Positions 44,516-53,345 of a DNA stretch of 64,000 nucleotides are shown in pieces. The stretch comes from Brucella pituitosa. Its GTDB lineage: Bacteria > Pseudomonadota > Alphaproteobacteria > Rhizobiales > Rhizobiaceae. Numbering within the stretch: position 1 is the stretch's first letter; every line of letters starts with the position of its first letter. The notes under the pieces were generated by a model. It was given only the letters and a program-made list of their open reading frames with translations. It was not told the origin of the DNA and did not search any database. The stretch lies in NCBI RefSeq assembly GCF_003049685.1, contig NZ_PYSY02000001.1:992001-1056000 (forward strand). The letters are read 5' to 3'. A program made the translations under genes and the position numbers.

Positions 44516-44527
44516 CCGTGGCAACAA

Positions 44528-45562
44528 TCAGGCCTTGAACTCTTTGTTCCACCAGTTTTGCAGATCAGCATCCGCTTTCGCGACGTATTCGAGATCGGGG
44601 AGTACAAATTTTTCGCGTTGCTCTGATGTGTAATCAACGGCTGATGCGAGTTCATCGGGCAACTTGACCTCGGCATTTGTCGGCGCATATCCCATCTGCT
44701 CTGCAAATGCAGACTGAGGCGTCTGTTCAAGCATGGCATTTAGATACTGATATGCGGCTGCCTTGTTTGGTGCGTTTTTAGGCACACTCATATCCGAGAG
44801 GTAGAGGCCAATGCCTTCCTTCGGAATAGCAATTTCAATATCGATGCCTGCCTTTTTCCACATGTAACCGCGTGCATTCCACATGATGCACATTACGATT
44901 TCACCGGACTTAAGTGCTTGTGCGAGAGCTTCATTTGTCGGGTAGATTTTAACGCCCTGCTTCTTCAATTCCAGCAGCTTGGCCTTGCCTGGCTCGTAGT
45001 CCGAAGGACCACCGCCAGCAATCATCGCGGCAGATTCAATCGTCGTCTGATACTGGAGATCGATTACACCTACACGACCGGCATATTTCGGGTCCCACAA
45101 GTCAGCGTAGGACGTCGGTGCGGGACTAACCTGCTTCGGATTATAAAGAATAACGCGACCAGTATAGATATGCGGGATCGAATAATTTGTACGAATGAAG
45201 GGCAGAACCTTACTCAGGTTGGGAACCTTGGTCTCATCCAGCTCTTCAGTCAGTCCGTTCTGGAACATCTCAAAGCTACCCTGTCGGGTAAGGCAGGCAA
45301 TATCCATCGATCCGCGCGGCAAACGCCGTTCCGCCAACAGTTTTGCCCTGCGCACTGTATCTGTCGCGGGATCATAGATGACCTGTGTTCCACTGCCCTT
45401 CAGGGTGCCATCCGCGATATTGATTTGTTGCAGATTCTGATAGTCACCACCCCAGGTACCAACCACAAGCCGTCCAGCGGCTTTGGCAAAAGAAGGCAGC
45501 ATCGTAGACGCCAGAAGGCTACCGGAAAGAATTCCAAAAGTCCGTCTGCTTATTTTGGTCAT
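44528..45562 (-). CDS. Extracellular substrate-binding protein (PotD/Fe-type, SBP_bac)
   Basis: A 344-residue binding protein with a Tat-like signal (SRRTFGILSGSLLAS, cleavage near AKA-A). Mature start GRLVVGTWGGDYQ is characteristic of the PotD-like group. YTGRVILYNPKQVSPAPTSYADLWDPKYAGRVG and VMCIMWNARGYMWKKAG follow the polyamine/opine-type fold. The ligand is unknown; the amidohydrolase in the operon suggests a peptide-like, amide or imidazole compound. Confidence 0.85.
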   Translation of the reverse strand: MTKISRRTFGILSGSLLASTMLPSFAKAAGRLVVGTWGGDYQNLQQINIADGTLKGSGTQVIYDPATDTVRRAKLLAERRLPRGSMDIACLTRQGSFEMFQNGLTEELDETKVPNLSKVLPFIRTNYSIPHIYTGRVILYNPKQVSPAPTSYADLWDPKYAGRVGVIDLQYQTTIESAAMIAGGGPSDYEPGKAKLLELKKQGVKIYPTNEALAQALKSGEIVMCIMWNARGYMWKKAGIDIEIAIPKEGIGLYLSDMSVPKNAPNKAAAYQYLNAMLEQTPQSAFAEQMGYAPTNAEVKLPDELASAVDYTSEQREKFVLPDLEYVAKADADLQNWWNKEFKA

Positions 45563-45630
45563 GTTAATTCCCCTTTTAATCGTTGATTGACTGTTCCCGG
45601 AGGTCTGCCGCCTCGTTCGGGAATGAGTGG

Positions 45631-46686
45631 CTAAAGCAACACGACGTCCTCCGGCGCGATGCTAATTGTTATCGAGGTATCAGGATTAAGGTTGATGCCG
45701 GCCTCATTGAGTTCGCGTGGCGAAGCAACGGCTGTCAGATGCTGGCCGTCGGCAAGCACGAGATCAATTTCGACCATGCCACCCAGGAACACATGCTTTT
45801 TGATAATTGCTGTCTGATTGTTCTGAGCGGAAGGTAAGGGCGCTTTGCTCAAACGTAGTGCTTCTGGTCGGATAAGTACCTCGGTTGCCACGTTGGAACT
45901 CTGAGCGGCATGAAACTGCACACCTCCATCGGTCGTAAAACTCCCATTTCCAGTTGCTTTTCCGGTTAGAAAATTTGCACGACCAATAAAATCAGCAACA
46001 AAGCGGTTTGCGGGCTGCTTGTACAATTGTTCCGCATTGCCGATCTGTTCAATCACTCCGGAACGCATCAGCACCAACCGGTCGCCGACCGACATGGCCT
46101 CTTCCTGATCGTGGGTGACCATAATTGTCGTGATACCAAGTGACTTTTGCAGGCTACGAAGCTCGTCACGCACTTGCAGACGCAAGCGTGCATCCAGATT
46201 GGACAATGGTTCATCAAGGAGCAGCATGTCGGGCCGGATTGCGATAGCGCGAGCAATCGCGACACGCTGTTGCTGACCGCCGGATAGCTGCTTTGGTAAG
46301 CGGTCCATCAAATGCGCAAGATCCACAAGTTCCAGAGCATGCTGCACACGACTTTTCAGTTCGGGTTCCGCCACCTTTCGGCGGCGCAGACCAAAGGCAA
46401 CATTCTCGAAAATGCTCAGATGCGGGAAAAGCGCATAATTCTGAAACACCAGACCAATATTGCGTCGATGCGGCGGCTCGTAGGTGATTTCCCGGCTTCC
46501 CAGACGCATGGTTCCGGCATCTGGTTCAATAAAACCAGCCAGCATGCGCAAAGTTGTCGTCTTCCCACAGCCTGATGGCCCCAAAAAGATAAGGAATTCG
46601 CCCTCATGAACCTCAAGCGTCATATCGGACACGGCCTTGAAAGCCCCGTAGGTTTTGGTCAGTCCCTGAATTTGAACGTCAGCCAT
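45631..46686 (-). CDS. ABC transporter ATP-binding protein (PotA-like)
   Basis: A 351-residue ATPase. Walker A GPSGCGKTTT near 38, signature LSGGQQQRVAIARA near 135, Walker B MLLLDEPLSNLDA and switch His VTHDQEEAM. A TOBE domain occupies the last 90 residues, as in PotA/MalK-type importers. Its start overlaps the stop of the upstream permease by one base. Confidence 0.93.
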   Translation of the reverse strand: MADVQIQGLTKTYGAFKAVSDMTLEVHEGEFLIFLGPSGCGKTTTLRMLAGFIEPDAGTMRLGSREITYEPPHRRNIGLVFQNYALFPHLSIFENVAFGLRRRKVAEPELKSRVQHALELVDLAHLMDRLPKQLSGGQQQRVAIARAIAIRPDMLLLDEPLSNLDARLRLQVRDELRSLQKSLGITTIMVTHDQEEAMSVGDRLVLMRSGVIEQIGNAEQLYKQPANRFVADFIGRANFLTGKATGNGSFTTDGGVQFHAAQSSNVATEVLIRPEALRLSKAPLPSAQNNQTAIIKKHVFLGGMVEIDLVLADGQHLTAVASPRELNEAGINLNPDTSITISIAPEDVVLL

Positions 46687-47510
46687 CAGACCATCCTCGA
46701 AATATTTACAAAGCGATTGGAAATCATCAGCATAAGCGCCACAAAGAGCACCTGCAGGACAGAAACGGCGGCGATTGTCGGATCAATTTTCCATTCCAGA
46801 TACTGCATCATTGCAACTGGAAGCGTCACCTGACCGGGACCAGAAAGGAATATAGAGACCTCCAGATTGCCGAAACTGACGACGAAGGAGAATACAGCGG
46901 CTGCGAAAATCCCCGGCTTGATAAGCGGTAGCGTTACCAACCAAACAACTGTCGCTGGCTTGGCTCCAAGTGATGCTGCAGCCTCTTCGACAGACATGTT
47001 CACGCCTTCAAGCGAAGCAAGAAGTAAGCGGATACACCAAGGAATTGTCAGCAAAACATGCCCTGCCACAAAGACACCGGTTGAACCGACAATCGGTGCG
47101 CCAGACGCAATTTCAATTTCAACAGCCGTCACGTACAGCGCGGCACCAATAACGATTGCTGGCACCGTAAGAGGTGACATCAAAAGCTGGATCAAAGCAC
47201 TGCGACCACGAAAACTCTGCCGCACAATCACCATAGCCGCAGGAACGGAAACCAGAAGACCGGCCAGCATCGCAAAGCTTGCGACAGCTATAGAAAGCAG
47301 GAAACCACTCAGAAACTGAGGTTGGCGAAAGGCTTCCGAGAACCAGTGAAGTGAGTAGCCTTCGACTGGCAAAGACAGTATCTCATTCGAGATCACAGAC
47401 AGCCAGAAAACCAGCACCAGGGGCAGAAGCATCAGCACAAGGCTGAATGCAATCATTGTCGCTGCTCCCAATCGTCCCAGGCGCTCTGTAAGAGATTTGC
47501 CTCGGACCAT
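46686..47510 (-). CDS. ABC transporter permease (PotC-like)
   Basis: A 274-residue permease with six spans. The EAA loop (VEEAAASLGAKPATVVWLVTLPLIKPG) is near 180. It pairs with the PotB-like permease encoded at the far end of the operon. It starts four bases after the amidohydrolase stop, so both are in one transcript. Confidence 0.9.
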   Translation of the reverse strand: MVRGKSLTERLGRLGAATMIAFSLVLMLLPLVLVFWLSVISNEILSLPVEGYSLHWFSEAFRQPQFLSGFLLSIAVASFAMLAGLLVSVPAAMVIVRQSFRGRSALIQLLMSPLTVPAIVIGAALYVTAVEIEIASGAPIVGSTGVFVAGHVLLTIPWCIRLLLASLEGVNMSVEEAAASLGAKPATVVWLVTLPLIKPGIFAAAVFSFVVSFGNLEVSIFLSGPGQVTLPVAMMQYLEWKIDPTIAAVSVLQVLFVALMLMISNRFVNISRMV

Positions 47511-47514
47511 CGAC

Positions 47515-48747
47515 TTACTCCGCCAGGGTGTTTTTATGAAAGACGCCGCCCTTCATGATGGCAGTCAAACACTCGTCGTGACGTTCCAATGTGGTGATAT
47601 CTTCCAGCGGGTTGCCATCCACAATCAGAAGGTCGGCAAAGGCACCGGGCATAATCACCCCAATTTCGTCTTCCATGCCGCAGAGCTTTGCCGAAACCCT
47701 TGTTGCTGAATGCAACACTTCGCGATTGGTCAAAACGCTTGCGCGCAATGAAAATTCCATCGATTGATACTTGTGAAGTTGCCCGAGAAGATCTGATCCG
47801 AATGCCATTGGAAGACCGGCATCACGCATAATTGCCAGCGACTCCAACCCGCCACGACGCACCGTATCAATCTTGGCTTGGGAATCCGCACCTAACCCGA
47901 AGTTTGCACCTTCCAGGGCCAAGCCCTCATAAGCAACCAGTGTTGGACAGGCAATTGCTCCAGCCTCAGCGGCGAGCTTTGCTGTTTCAGGTGTTATGAG
48001 ATTGCAATGTTCAAGAGATTTGACACCGCATTCAACTGCACGGCGAATGGAGGCGTCTGAATATGTGTGAGCTGCAACGTAAAGCCCATAATTCTCGGCT
48101 TCTTCCACGATGGCGCAAATTTCTTCGCGCGAATATTGCAGCACGTGAATGGGATCATTGGGAGAGGCGACACCGCCATTGGCCATGATTTTGATGAACT
48201 GCGCACCATTCTTGATTTCTTCGCGAGAAGCGCGGCGAACTTCATCAACGCCATCGGCAATGCGTCCCAGACTTCCAAGTCGCGATTCGTGCAAGGGACG
48301 ATTGTCGTAGCGCTTCCGGTAATCGCCATGGCCGACCGTCTGACTCAAGGCCTTACCGCAGATAACCAGACGAGGGGCTTCAACTGCTCCTTCATCGACA
48401 GCAAGTTTCAAGCCAAGATCAGCGCCTGCCAAATCGCGCAGAGTTGTAAAACCACGCATAAGCATGTCGCGCATAATCTTGGCGCTGCGCAGAGCGATCA
48501 GGGAAGTTGGCAGAGCTGCATTCTCAGCGAGATCGACGAGCGTGGCTGCCACGTGAACATGTGCATCGACGAGGCCTGGCATCAATGTGCGGCCGGCAAG
48601 ATCAATTCTCTGCGCATCTGGAGCATCGATCGGCTGGTCACTGACAGCAACAATGCGGTCTCCCTCGACCAGCACCTCAAGTCCCGACTTGAGTACGCCG
48701 TGGTCAACATCAAGAACCTGGCCACCGAAAAACACAAAACTCGTCAT
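47515..48747 (-). CDS. Amidohydrolase-superfamily enzyme (COG1228, prolidase-like)
   Basis: A 410-residue metal-dependent hydrolase. Metal ligands follow the binuclear pattern: GLVDAHVHVA near 61, the probable carboxylated Lys in QFIKIMANGGVASP near 190, AAHTYSD near 230, LEHCNLIT near 250 and FGSDLLG near 320. This subgroup includes Xaa-Pro, Xaa-Arg/Lys and acyl-amino-acid hydrolases. It leads the ABC operon, so it probably cleaves the imported compound. There is no signal peptide, so it acts in the cytoplasm. Confidence 0.88.
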   Translation of the reverse strand: MTSFVFFGGQVLDVDHGVLKSGLEVLVEGDRIVAVSDQPIDAPDAQRIDLAGRTLMPGLVDAHVHVAATLVDLAENAALPTSLIALRSAKIMRDMLMRGFTTLRDLAGADLGLKLAVDEGAVEAPRLVICGKALSQTVGHGDYRKRYDNRPLHESRLGSLGRIADGVDEVRRASREEIKNGAQFIKIMANGGVASPNDPIHVLQYSREEICAIVEEAENYGLYVAAHTYSDASIRRAVECGVKSLEHCNLITPETAKLAAEAGAIACPTLVAYEGLALEGANFGLGADSQAKIDTVRRGGLESLAIMRDAGLPMAFGSDLLGQLHKYQSMEFSLRASVLTNREVLHSATRVSAKLCGMEDEIGVIMPGAFADLLIVDGNPLEDITTLERHDECLTAIMKGGVFHKNTLAE

Positions 48748-48780
48748 TGTTCATTCCCCATAATGCGCCAGTTTCGACGC

Positions 48781-48798
48781 TTGTATACAACAAGTATA
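48781..48798. promoter_or_regulatory. TTGTATACAA palindrome upstream of the amidohydrolase gene
   Basis: A perfect ten-base palindrome TTGTATACAA (48781-48790) continues into TATAC-AACAA-GTATA (48784-48798). It lies about 35 bp before the amidohydrolase start. TTGTATACAA is a classic FadR/VanR-type GntR half-site arrangement, although the neighbouring regulator is of the TetR family. Confidence 0.5.
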
Positions 48799-48838
48799 TT
48801 AGTCGCATCCTTGCACGAGGTTTGGGGTTTGTCTACAT

Positions 48839-48860
48839 AAAAACAGGTTAGCTTGTTTTT
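48839..48860. promoter_or_regulatory. 22-bp inverted repeat, candidate TetR operator
   Basis: AAAAACA (48839-48845) and TGTTTTT (48854-48860) with an eight-base spacer, in the divergent gap between the amidohydrolase operon and the TetR gene. Size and symmetry fit a TetR-family site. The remainder of the gap shows no further element. Confidence 0.45.
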
Positions 48861-48999
48861 TTGTTGAAAGCCAGTGTATGCCACTGTTTTAATTTATATT
48901 TAGAAAGGGGTGGGTGGCCGCATGTGTTGATTCTCGATGCAGTTCGCTTAATATTGAGGCAGTTATTTAATCCGTTGTCATCTGTAGAGACCTCACCTA

Positions 49000-49665
49000 A
49001 TGAACAGCTCCGCTAAACCGATCAGGGCTCAAAATTCGGCGCACTTGCGTAGAAAAACGCAAGCGGAACGCTCGTCATCCACCCGGTCGAGAGTTTGCCA
49101 GGCAACACTTGAAGCGCTCGCTGAAGTTGGCCACGGGCTTATTTCGACAGCTATGATCGCGCAAAAGGCAAAAGTTTCGCGTGGCGCGCTGACACACCAG
49201 TTTCCTTCGCGCAATGATTTGCTCGTTGCGGCGCTTCACCAGCTTCATGAGGATTGGGAGATAGTTCATCCTGTTGCAGCAAACCCGGATGAGACACGTT
49301 ATTCACTCGCTGAACTAACTGAAACGCTGTGGCTCAATATCTTCGCCGACCCGCGATACATTGCAGCCATTGAATTGATGCTTGCAGCGCGGTTGGATAA
49401 CGAATTGGGGCAGAGGTTACGCGATGAAATGAAGCGATGGGTTGATATACGTGATTTGCGCGTATCGAAGTTGGTGGGTTTTGAACCCGACAACGAAGCG
49501 GACACCTTAAAACTTCATCTCATATTGTCGGTGCTGCGCGGCATAGCGGTACATCAGAGTTTTGATCCGGACATTGCAACCGGTCGAAAACTTGTAGACC
49601 TCTGGAAAAAGATATTGAGCGAGATAGGCTATAATCCCCCCAATTTTAACGGAGTTCAGCAGTAG
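49000..49665 (+). CDS. TetR-family transcriptional regulator
   Basis: A 221-residue regulator with the N-terminal TetR helix-turn-helix: TRSRVCQATLEALAEVGHGLI, STAMIAQKAKVSRGALTHQF, PSRNDLLVAAL. The C-terminal ligand domain is generic. It is divergent from the amidohydrolase/ABC operon and likely represses it in response to the imported compound. Confidence 0.9.
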   Translation: MNSSAKPIRAQNSAHLRRKTQAERSSSTRSRVCQATLEALAEVGHGLISTAMIAQKAKVSRGALTHQFPSRNDLLVAALHQLHEDWEIVHPVAANPDETRYSLAELTETLWLNIFADPRYIAAIELMLAARLDNELGQRLRDEMKRWVDIRDLRVSKLVGFEPDNEADTLKLHLILSVLRGIAVHQSFDPDIATGRKLVDLWKKILSEIGYNPPNFNGVQQ

Positions 49666-49839
49666 AATTTACACAGCAGTTCCAGCTTCTGTAGGGGGAA
49701 TTCCGCCGATGCCCACATATTGGGTCGTTCGTTGTTTTGCGCCCATAGTCAATATATTGCGAATTTCTGAGTCTCGTTGATATTCTGAGGACATGCTGAA
49801 CTGAACGGGCCGGCTTCGATAGCAAGGTCGTTCGCATGA
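49666..49839. other. Short gap with an unassigned reverse-strand frame
   Basis: A 41-codon reverse-strand frame (49669-49794, starts MSSEYQRDSEI) is in register with the truncated SOS-module peptide upstream but has no ribosome-binding site or recognisable family. It may be residual sequence of a lost element. Nothing else is supported. Confidence 0.25.
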
Positions 49840-49897
49840 TTACTTGCCCTCGTGCTTTGGGCCGTTCATGGTGTCCTCCGTTTTGAATGGAGGTAGG
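49840..49897 (-). pseudogene. Eroded copy of the SRAP operon: leader fused to a truncated partner gene
   Basis: The 24-bp leader found before the SRAP gene recurs exactly at 49874-49897 with its GGAGG site. Here it is followed not by MCGRF but by a nine-codon frame MNGPKHEGK (49840-49869). Its first five residues match the small second gene of the SRAP operon (MNGPK). The simplest reading is a copy of the operon that lost SRAP and most of the partner. Confidence 0.65.
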
Positions 49898-49936
49898 ACT
49901 GAGCGAGGGATTGTCCAGGCAGTCCCAAGGTTCTTT

Positions 49937-49951
49937 GAACCTCAAGGGAAC
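49937..49951 (-). promoter_or_regulatory. LexA box of the eroded SOS module
   Basis: GAAC-CTCAAGG-GAAC, an exact GTTC-N7-GTTC match on the reverse strand, 40 bp upstream of the shared leader. The intact module has its box 42 bp from the same leader, so spacing is conserved too. Confidence 0.75.
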
Positions 49952-49983
49952 TTCATATTTTCGATCTAAGTAATTGGAAAATA

Positions 49984-50059
<76 letters not shown>

Positions 50060-50478
50060 GACTGACTTGTCAGCCGCTGTGAAAGCCGTTTAGGCAATTC
50101 GTTCGAAGAGTGCAAGCGCAAAATTACAAAAATGCATTCTTTTTATTTTCCCGGCTAAAATCCACAGGCCTCATCAATTATAACGAGCAGAGTCATTCCA
50201 AATAGAGCACTGGGAATTGTATGATTCATGGTCACTGACCTGAATCGTGATTCCGATTCATGTGATTTTTGAATGCCTTCGGGTGAGGGGCGCTTCGTTG
50301 TGGATAATACAGGTCAAATTCGGAAGCCTATAAAAGCGTGGCTTTTTGAATAAAAACAAAATTCTTCTTTTTTCTTCAAACCACTCGCTTGACACTGGTG
50401 AGAGAACCCCTTAAACGACCGCTCACACCGAACGGAAACGCCGGTGACTACCCAGCCAAACGGCTGAAAATGAAATGC
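50060..50478. other. Gap between tRNA-Val and tRNA-Asp
   Basis: No gene is supported. It contains a hairpin TGAATCG-TGATTC-CGATTCA at 50241-50260 and AT-rich stretches. The reverse-strand frame running into tRNA-Asp is a translation of the antisense of the tRNA and is not a gene. Confidence 0.5.
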
Positions 50479-50555
50479 GCGGGTGTAGCTCAGTTGGTTA
50501 GAGTGCCGGCCTGTCACGCCGGAGGTCGCGGGTTCGAGCCCCGTCACTCGCGCCA
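50479..50555 (+). tRNA. tRNA-Asp (anticodon GTC)
   Basis: A 77-nt cloverleaf. The acceptor GCGGGTG pairs with CACTCGC with one G-U pair. The anticodon stem CCGGC/GCCGG holds loop CTGTCAC giving GTC. T-loop GGTTCGAGCC and encoded CCA are present. Followed by a pyrimidine-rich run of TTTTTCTC units near 50609. Confidence 0.97.
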
Positions 50556-50767
50556 TTTTCATTCAGGAAATCAAACAGAAATCCTGATGAAAATGGCGCA
50601 CCTCGCGTTCTTTTTCTCTTTTTCTCTTTTTCTCTTTTTATTAAATATTCGAAATTGATCGCTGCAATCATTGTTTTGATTCAGTGGTTTTTGCGTTTGG
50701 CAAGTTTGCTTCGAAAATTGGGATTCGCTAGGTAGAGAGCGATGTGATTCCGCGTTGAAAGCTGAGG

Positions 50768-50863
50768 CTATTTTGCCTTTTTCTTCCACGAGAGGTAAGC
50801 CACTGAGAGAATTCCGGCCAAAATGACCAGAACGTCACCGCTGGCAAGCAGATATGTGCCCAA
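50768..50863 (-). CDS. Candidate 31-residue single-span membrane protein
   Basis: A TTG-initiated frame of 31 residues: a short polar start, one hydrophobic span (VLVILAGILSVAYLSW) and a basic end KKKAK, which predicts an N-out/C-in small membrane protein. A full AAGGAG Shine-Dalgarno lies six bases upstream. A perfect 16-bp palindrome lies 35 bp before the start. No family is recognised. It was found by reading the gap directly; the short size leaves real risk of chance. Confidence 0.5.
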   Translation of the reverse strand: MGTYLLASGDVLVILAGILSVAYLSWKKKAK

Positions 50864-50897
50864 CGCTCTCTCCTTGCGAATCCTGTCTTTTGCCCAA

Positions 50898-50913
50898 GGC
50901 TGAAATTTCAGCC
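50898..50913. promoter_or_regulatory. Perfect 16-bp palindrome upstream of the small membrane protein
   Basis: GGCTGAAATTTCAGCC with AA/TT pairs nearly extending it. It could be an operator, or in RNA a hairpin in the leader of the 31-residue frame. Confidence 0.45.
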
Positions 50914-51684
50914 CTTTCAGGCGCGTAAATTTTTGAAGTCATCGATTCTGTAAGCCGAACCGATGTCGCAGTGTGTGATCCTTGGGAATTTTAGAGGTGC
51001 ACTCAGTTAATTGAAGGCAAGCAATCTTGCTCATTGGCTTACATGCGCCAAATCTTTCCGCAAATCGCAATCAGGGCAGTGATAATTTTCTGAACACAGA
51101 GAATGTTCTGTTCGGCGAGGCGGCGTGCAGTCGCGTCTCTCACGTTTGGGCTCGATTTCGACCATATATATAAAGTGAGTCCGAAATACCGTTGAGGCAT
51201 GTGCCTCATATGGAATCCGGCTCGTAAAGTTTGTCCGCTAAGGGTTGCATTATATCTGCCATCTCTGCGCGTCGTGCATTTTTAGAACGCGTTGAGATCC
51301 ATCTGAATAGGTCACAAGAAAAAGCCCGGCAATTTAAACCGATTGATTCTATCGGGTGGATAAAGGCGAAAGATCGCTGTTTGCCTTTTCCTCACGAAAT
51401 TATGATGTTTTCGTGCTATATGGGGTTTGGGTGGCATATATGGGCTTGATGTTGCCTCTTATTCAGCATCTTGACCGGACTATACCCGCCTGTTCGCGTT
51501 GGAGGGCTTGCGCTCGCGTGCATGCTGCGCTAACCGTCCCGCCAAATACTTAAGTTCGCACGGCATGCCTTTTGAAGCTGCTTGAGGCGACGAGGTCGCA
51601 AGAGATGCAATGTGTCGCATGGTGGTAGGCTCCAAAAAGCTTATGACAGGCGGCGCAGCCTCGTATTCAAGCCGGATAAGGATC
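50914..51684. other. Long leader region before the nuo operon
   Basis: 771 bp without a supported gene. Short frames (such as 51231-51449) lack ribosome-binding sites. It presumably holds the nuo promoter, but no box pair with good match and spacing stood out. Repeated TATAT tracts occur near 51160. Confidence 0.4.
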
Positions 51685-52050
51685 ATGAACGAGCTTTTAA
51701 GTTCCTATTTGCCGATTGTCATCTTTCTCGGCATCGCAATGGTAATCGGTGTAGCCCTTCTGGTTGCGCCGTTTCTAGTCGCGTTCCGACAGCCCGACCC
51801 GGAAAAGCTTTCAGCTTACGAGTGCGGCTTCAATGCCTTTGATGACGCTCGCATGAAATTCGACATCCGTTTTTATCTGGTGTCGATTCTCTTCATTATC
51901 TTCGATCTCGAAGTCGCCTTCCTGTTCCCGTGGGCTGTGTCCTTTGGTGCGATCGGTTGGTTTGGTTTCCTGTCGATGATGCTTTTCCTTGGTGTTTTGA
52001 CCATCGGATTCATCTATGAATGGAAGAAGGGAGCGCTGGAATGGGATTGA
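51685..52050 (+). CDS. nuoA: NADH-quinone oxidoreductase subunit A
   Basis: A 121-residue membrane subunit of complex I with three spans and the family segment [43 protein letters not shown], which includes the conserved Cys loop near the quinone channel. Start ATG 51685 has AAGGA upstream; the longer in-frame extension is not conserved. First gene of the nuo operon; it overlaps nuoB by ten bases. Confidence 0.97.
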   Translation: MNELLSSYLPIVIFLGIAMVIGVALLVAPFLVAFRQPDPEKLSAYECGFNAFDDARMKFDIRFYLVSILFIIFDLEVAFLFPWAVSFGAIGWFGFLSMMLFLGVLTIGFIYEWKKGALEWD

Positions 52051-52634
52051 CCGGCACAAATCAGGCGTCGGGCTCGACGCTCATTGCTCCGCAGCCAAAG
52101 GGTATTCTTGACCCGCGCACGGGCAAGCCAATTGGGTCTGATGACGCATTCTTCAATGACCTGAACAGCGAACTGTCCGACAAGGGCTTCATCGTCACCT
52201 CTGCTGACGCTCTGATCACCTGGGCGCGTACCGGCTCGCTGATGTGGATGACCTTTGGTCTTGCATGTTGCGCTGTGGAAATGATGCATATTTCCATGCC
52301 GCGTTATGATGCCGAGCGCTTCGGTATCGCGCCGCGCGCATCTCCGCGCCAGTCCGACGTGATGATCGTTGCGGGTACGCTGACCAACAAGATGGCTCCG
52401 GCTTTGCGTAAGGTCTATGACCAGATGCCTGAGCCTCGTTACGTCATTTCGATGGGTTCTTGCGCCAATGGCGGCGGCTATTACCACTACTCTTATTCTG
52501 TAGTGCGTGGCTGCGATCGTGTGGTTCCAGTCGATATTTATGTTCCAGGCTGCCCGCCAACTGCGGAAGCCCTGCTTTATGGCATTCTGATGCTTCAGAA
52601 GAAGATCCGCCGTACCGGTACGATCGAGCGCTAA
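52041..52634 (+). CDS. nuoB: NADH-quinone oxidoreductase subunit B
   Basis: A 197-residue peripheral subunit carrying cluster N2, the last Fe-S centre before quinone. The ligands are visible in [13 protein letters not shown] near 65, [11 protein letters not shown] near 130 and [13 protein letters not shown] near 160. GGAG lies seven bases upstream of the ATG at 52041. Overlap with nuoA indicates translational coupling. Confidence 0.98.
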   Translation: MGLTGTNQASGSTLIAPQPKGILDPRTGKPIGSDDAFFNDLNSELSDKGFIVTSADALITWARTGSLMWMTFGLACCAVEMMHISMPRYDAERFGIAPRASPRQSDVMIVAGTLTNKMAPALRKVYDQMPEPRYVISMGSCANGGGYYHYSYSVVRGCDRVVPVDIYVPGCPPTAEALLYGILMLQKKIRRTGTIER

Positions 52635-52730
52635 TCGGGCCTTTAAGGTCTGAATTGTGCAAGAGGGTTTGTTAGAATTCGTTCTGTTTTCCCAAGGATG
52701 GATAGGGTTCTAAAAAAGGAAGTTAGAGAT

Positions 52731-53339
52731 ATGAGCGAAGAAGCTCTTGGTGAACTTTCCGGCTATATCAAGGAACGTCTCGGTGATGCGATCGAAGAGG
52801 CGAAGCTGGCTTATGGTGAGCTGACGCTTGGCGTCCCAGTTGCGAGCTTGATCAGCGTTATCACGTTCCTGCGCGATGACGTGCAGTGCCAGTTCGTGAA
52901 TCTGACGGATATTTCCGGCGTTGATTATCCACAGCGCGCCAAGCGTTTTGACGTTGTTTATCAGTTCCTTTCACCTCGCCAGAACCTGCGAATTCGCGTG
53001 AAGGTTCAGGCTGATGAGGATACACTGGTTCCTTCTGCAGTGTCGGTTTTCGTCGGTGCTGAATGGTTCGAGCGTGAAGCCTATGACATGTATGGCATCC
53101 TGTTCTCCGGCCACCCTGATCTGCGTCGCATTCTGACCGATTATGGTTTTGAAGGTCATCCGCTGCGTAAGGACTTCCCAACGACTGGTTTCGTTGAAGT
53201 TCGCTATAGCGATGAAGCAAAGCGCGTCATTTATGAGCCTGTCGTTCTGCGACAGGAATTCCGCAATTTCGACTTCCTCTCGCCGTGGGAAGGGACTGAC
53301 TACGTCCTGCCCGGCGACGAGAAGGCAAAGACGAATTAA
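52731..53339 (+). CDS. nuoC: NADH-quinone oxidoreductase subunit C
   Basis: A 202-residue 30-kDa-type subunit with the signature [37 protein letters not shown] near 115. Not fused to NuoD, unlike in enterobacteria. ATG 52731 is chosen with GGAAG upstream; an in-frame ATG at 52698 is less likely. The gap from nuoB is 96 bp. Confidence 0.97.
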   Translation: MSEEALGELSGYIKERLGDAIEEAKLAYGELTLGVPVASLISVITFLRDDVQCQFVNLTDISGVDYPQRAKRFDVVYQFLSPRQNLRIRVKVQADEDTLVPSAVSVFVGAEWFEREAYDMYGILFSGHPDLRRILTDYGFEGHPLRKDFPTTGFVEVRYSDEAKRVIYEPVVLRQEFRNFDFLSPWEGTDYVLPGDEKAKTN

Positions 53340-53345
53340 GGTGAG

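Noticed and set aside
50314..50562. Reverse-strand 82-codon frame with MARVTGLEPATSGV across tRNA-Asp
   Set aside because: It is the antisense translation of the tRNA-Asp gene, a well-known spurious call; no ribosome-binding site.
50600..50640. Run of TTTTTCTC units after tRNA-Asp
   Set aside because: A short pyrimidine microsatellite; may end the tRNA transcript but no further structure supports a call.
51231..51449. 72-codon frame in the nuo leader
   Set aside because: No start signal and no conserved pattern; composition looks random.
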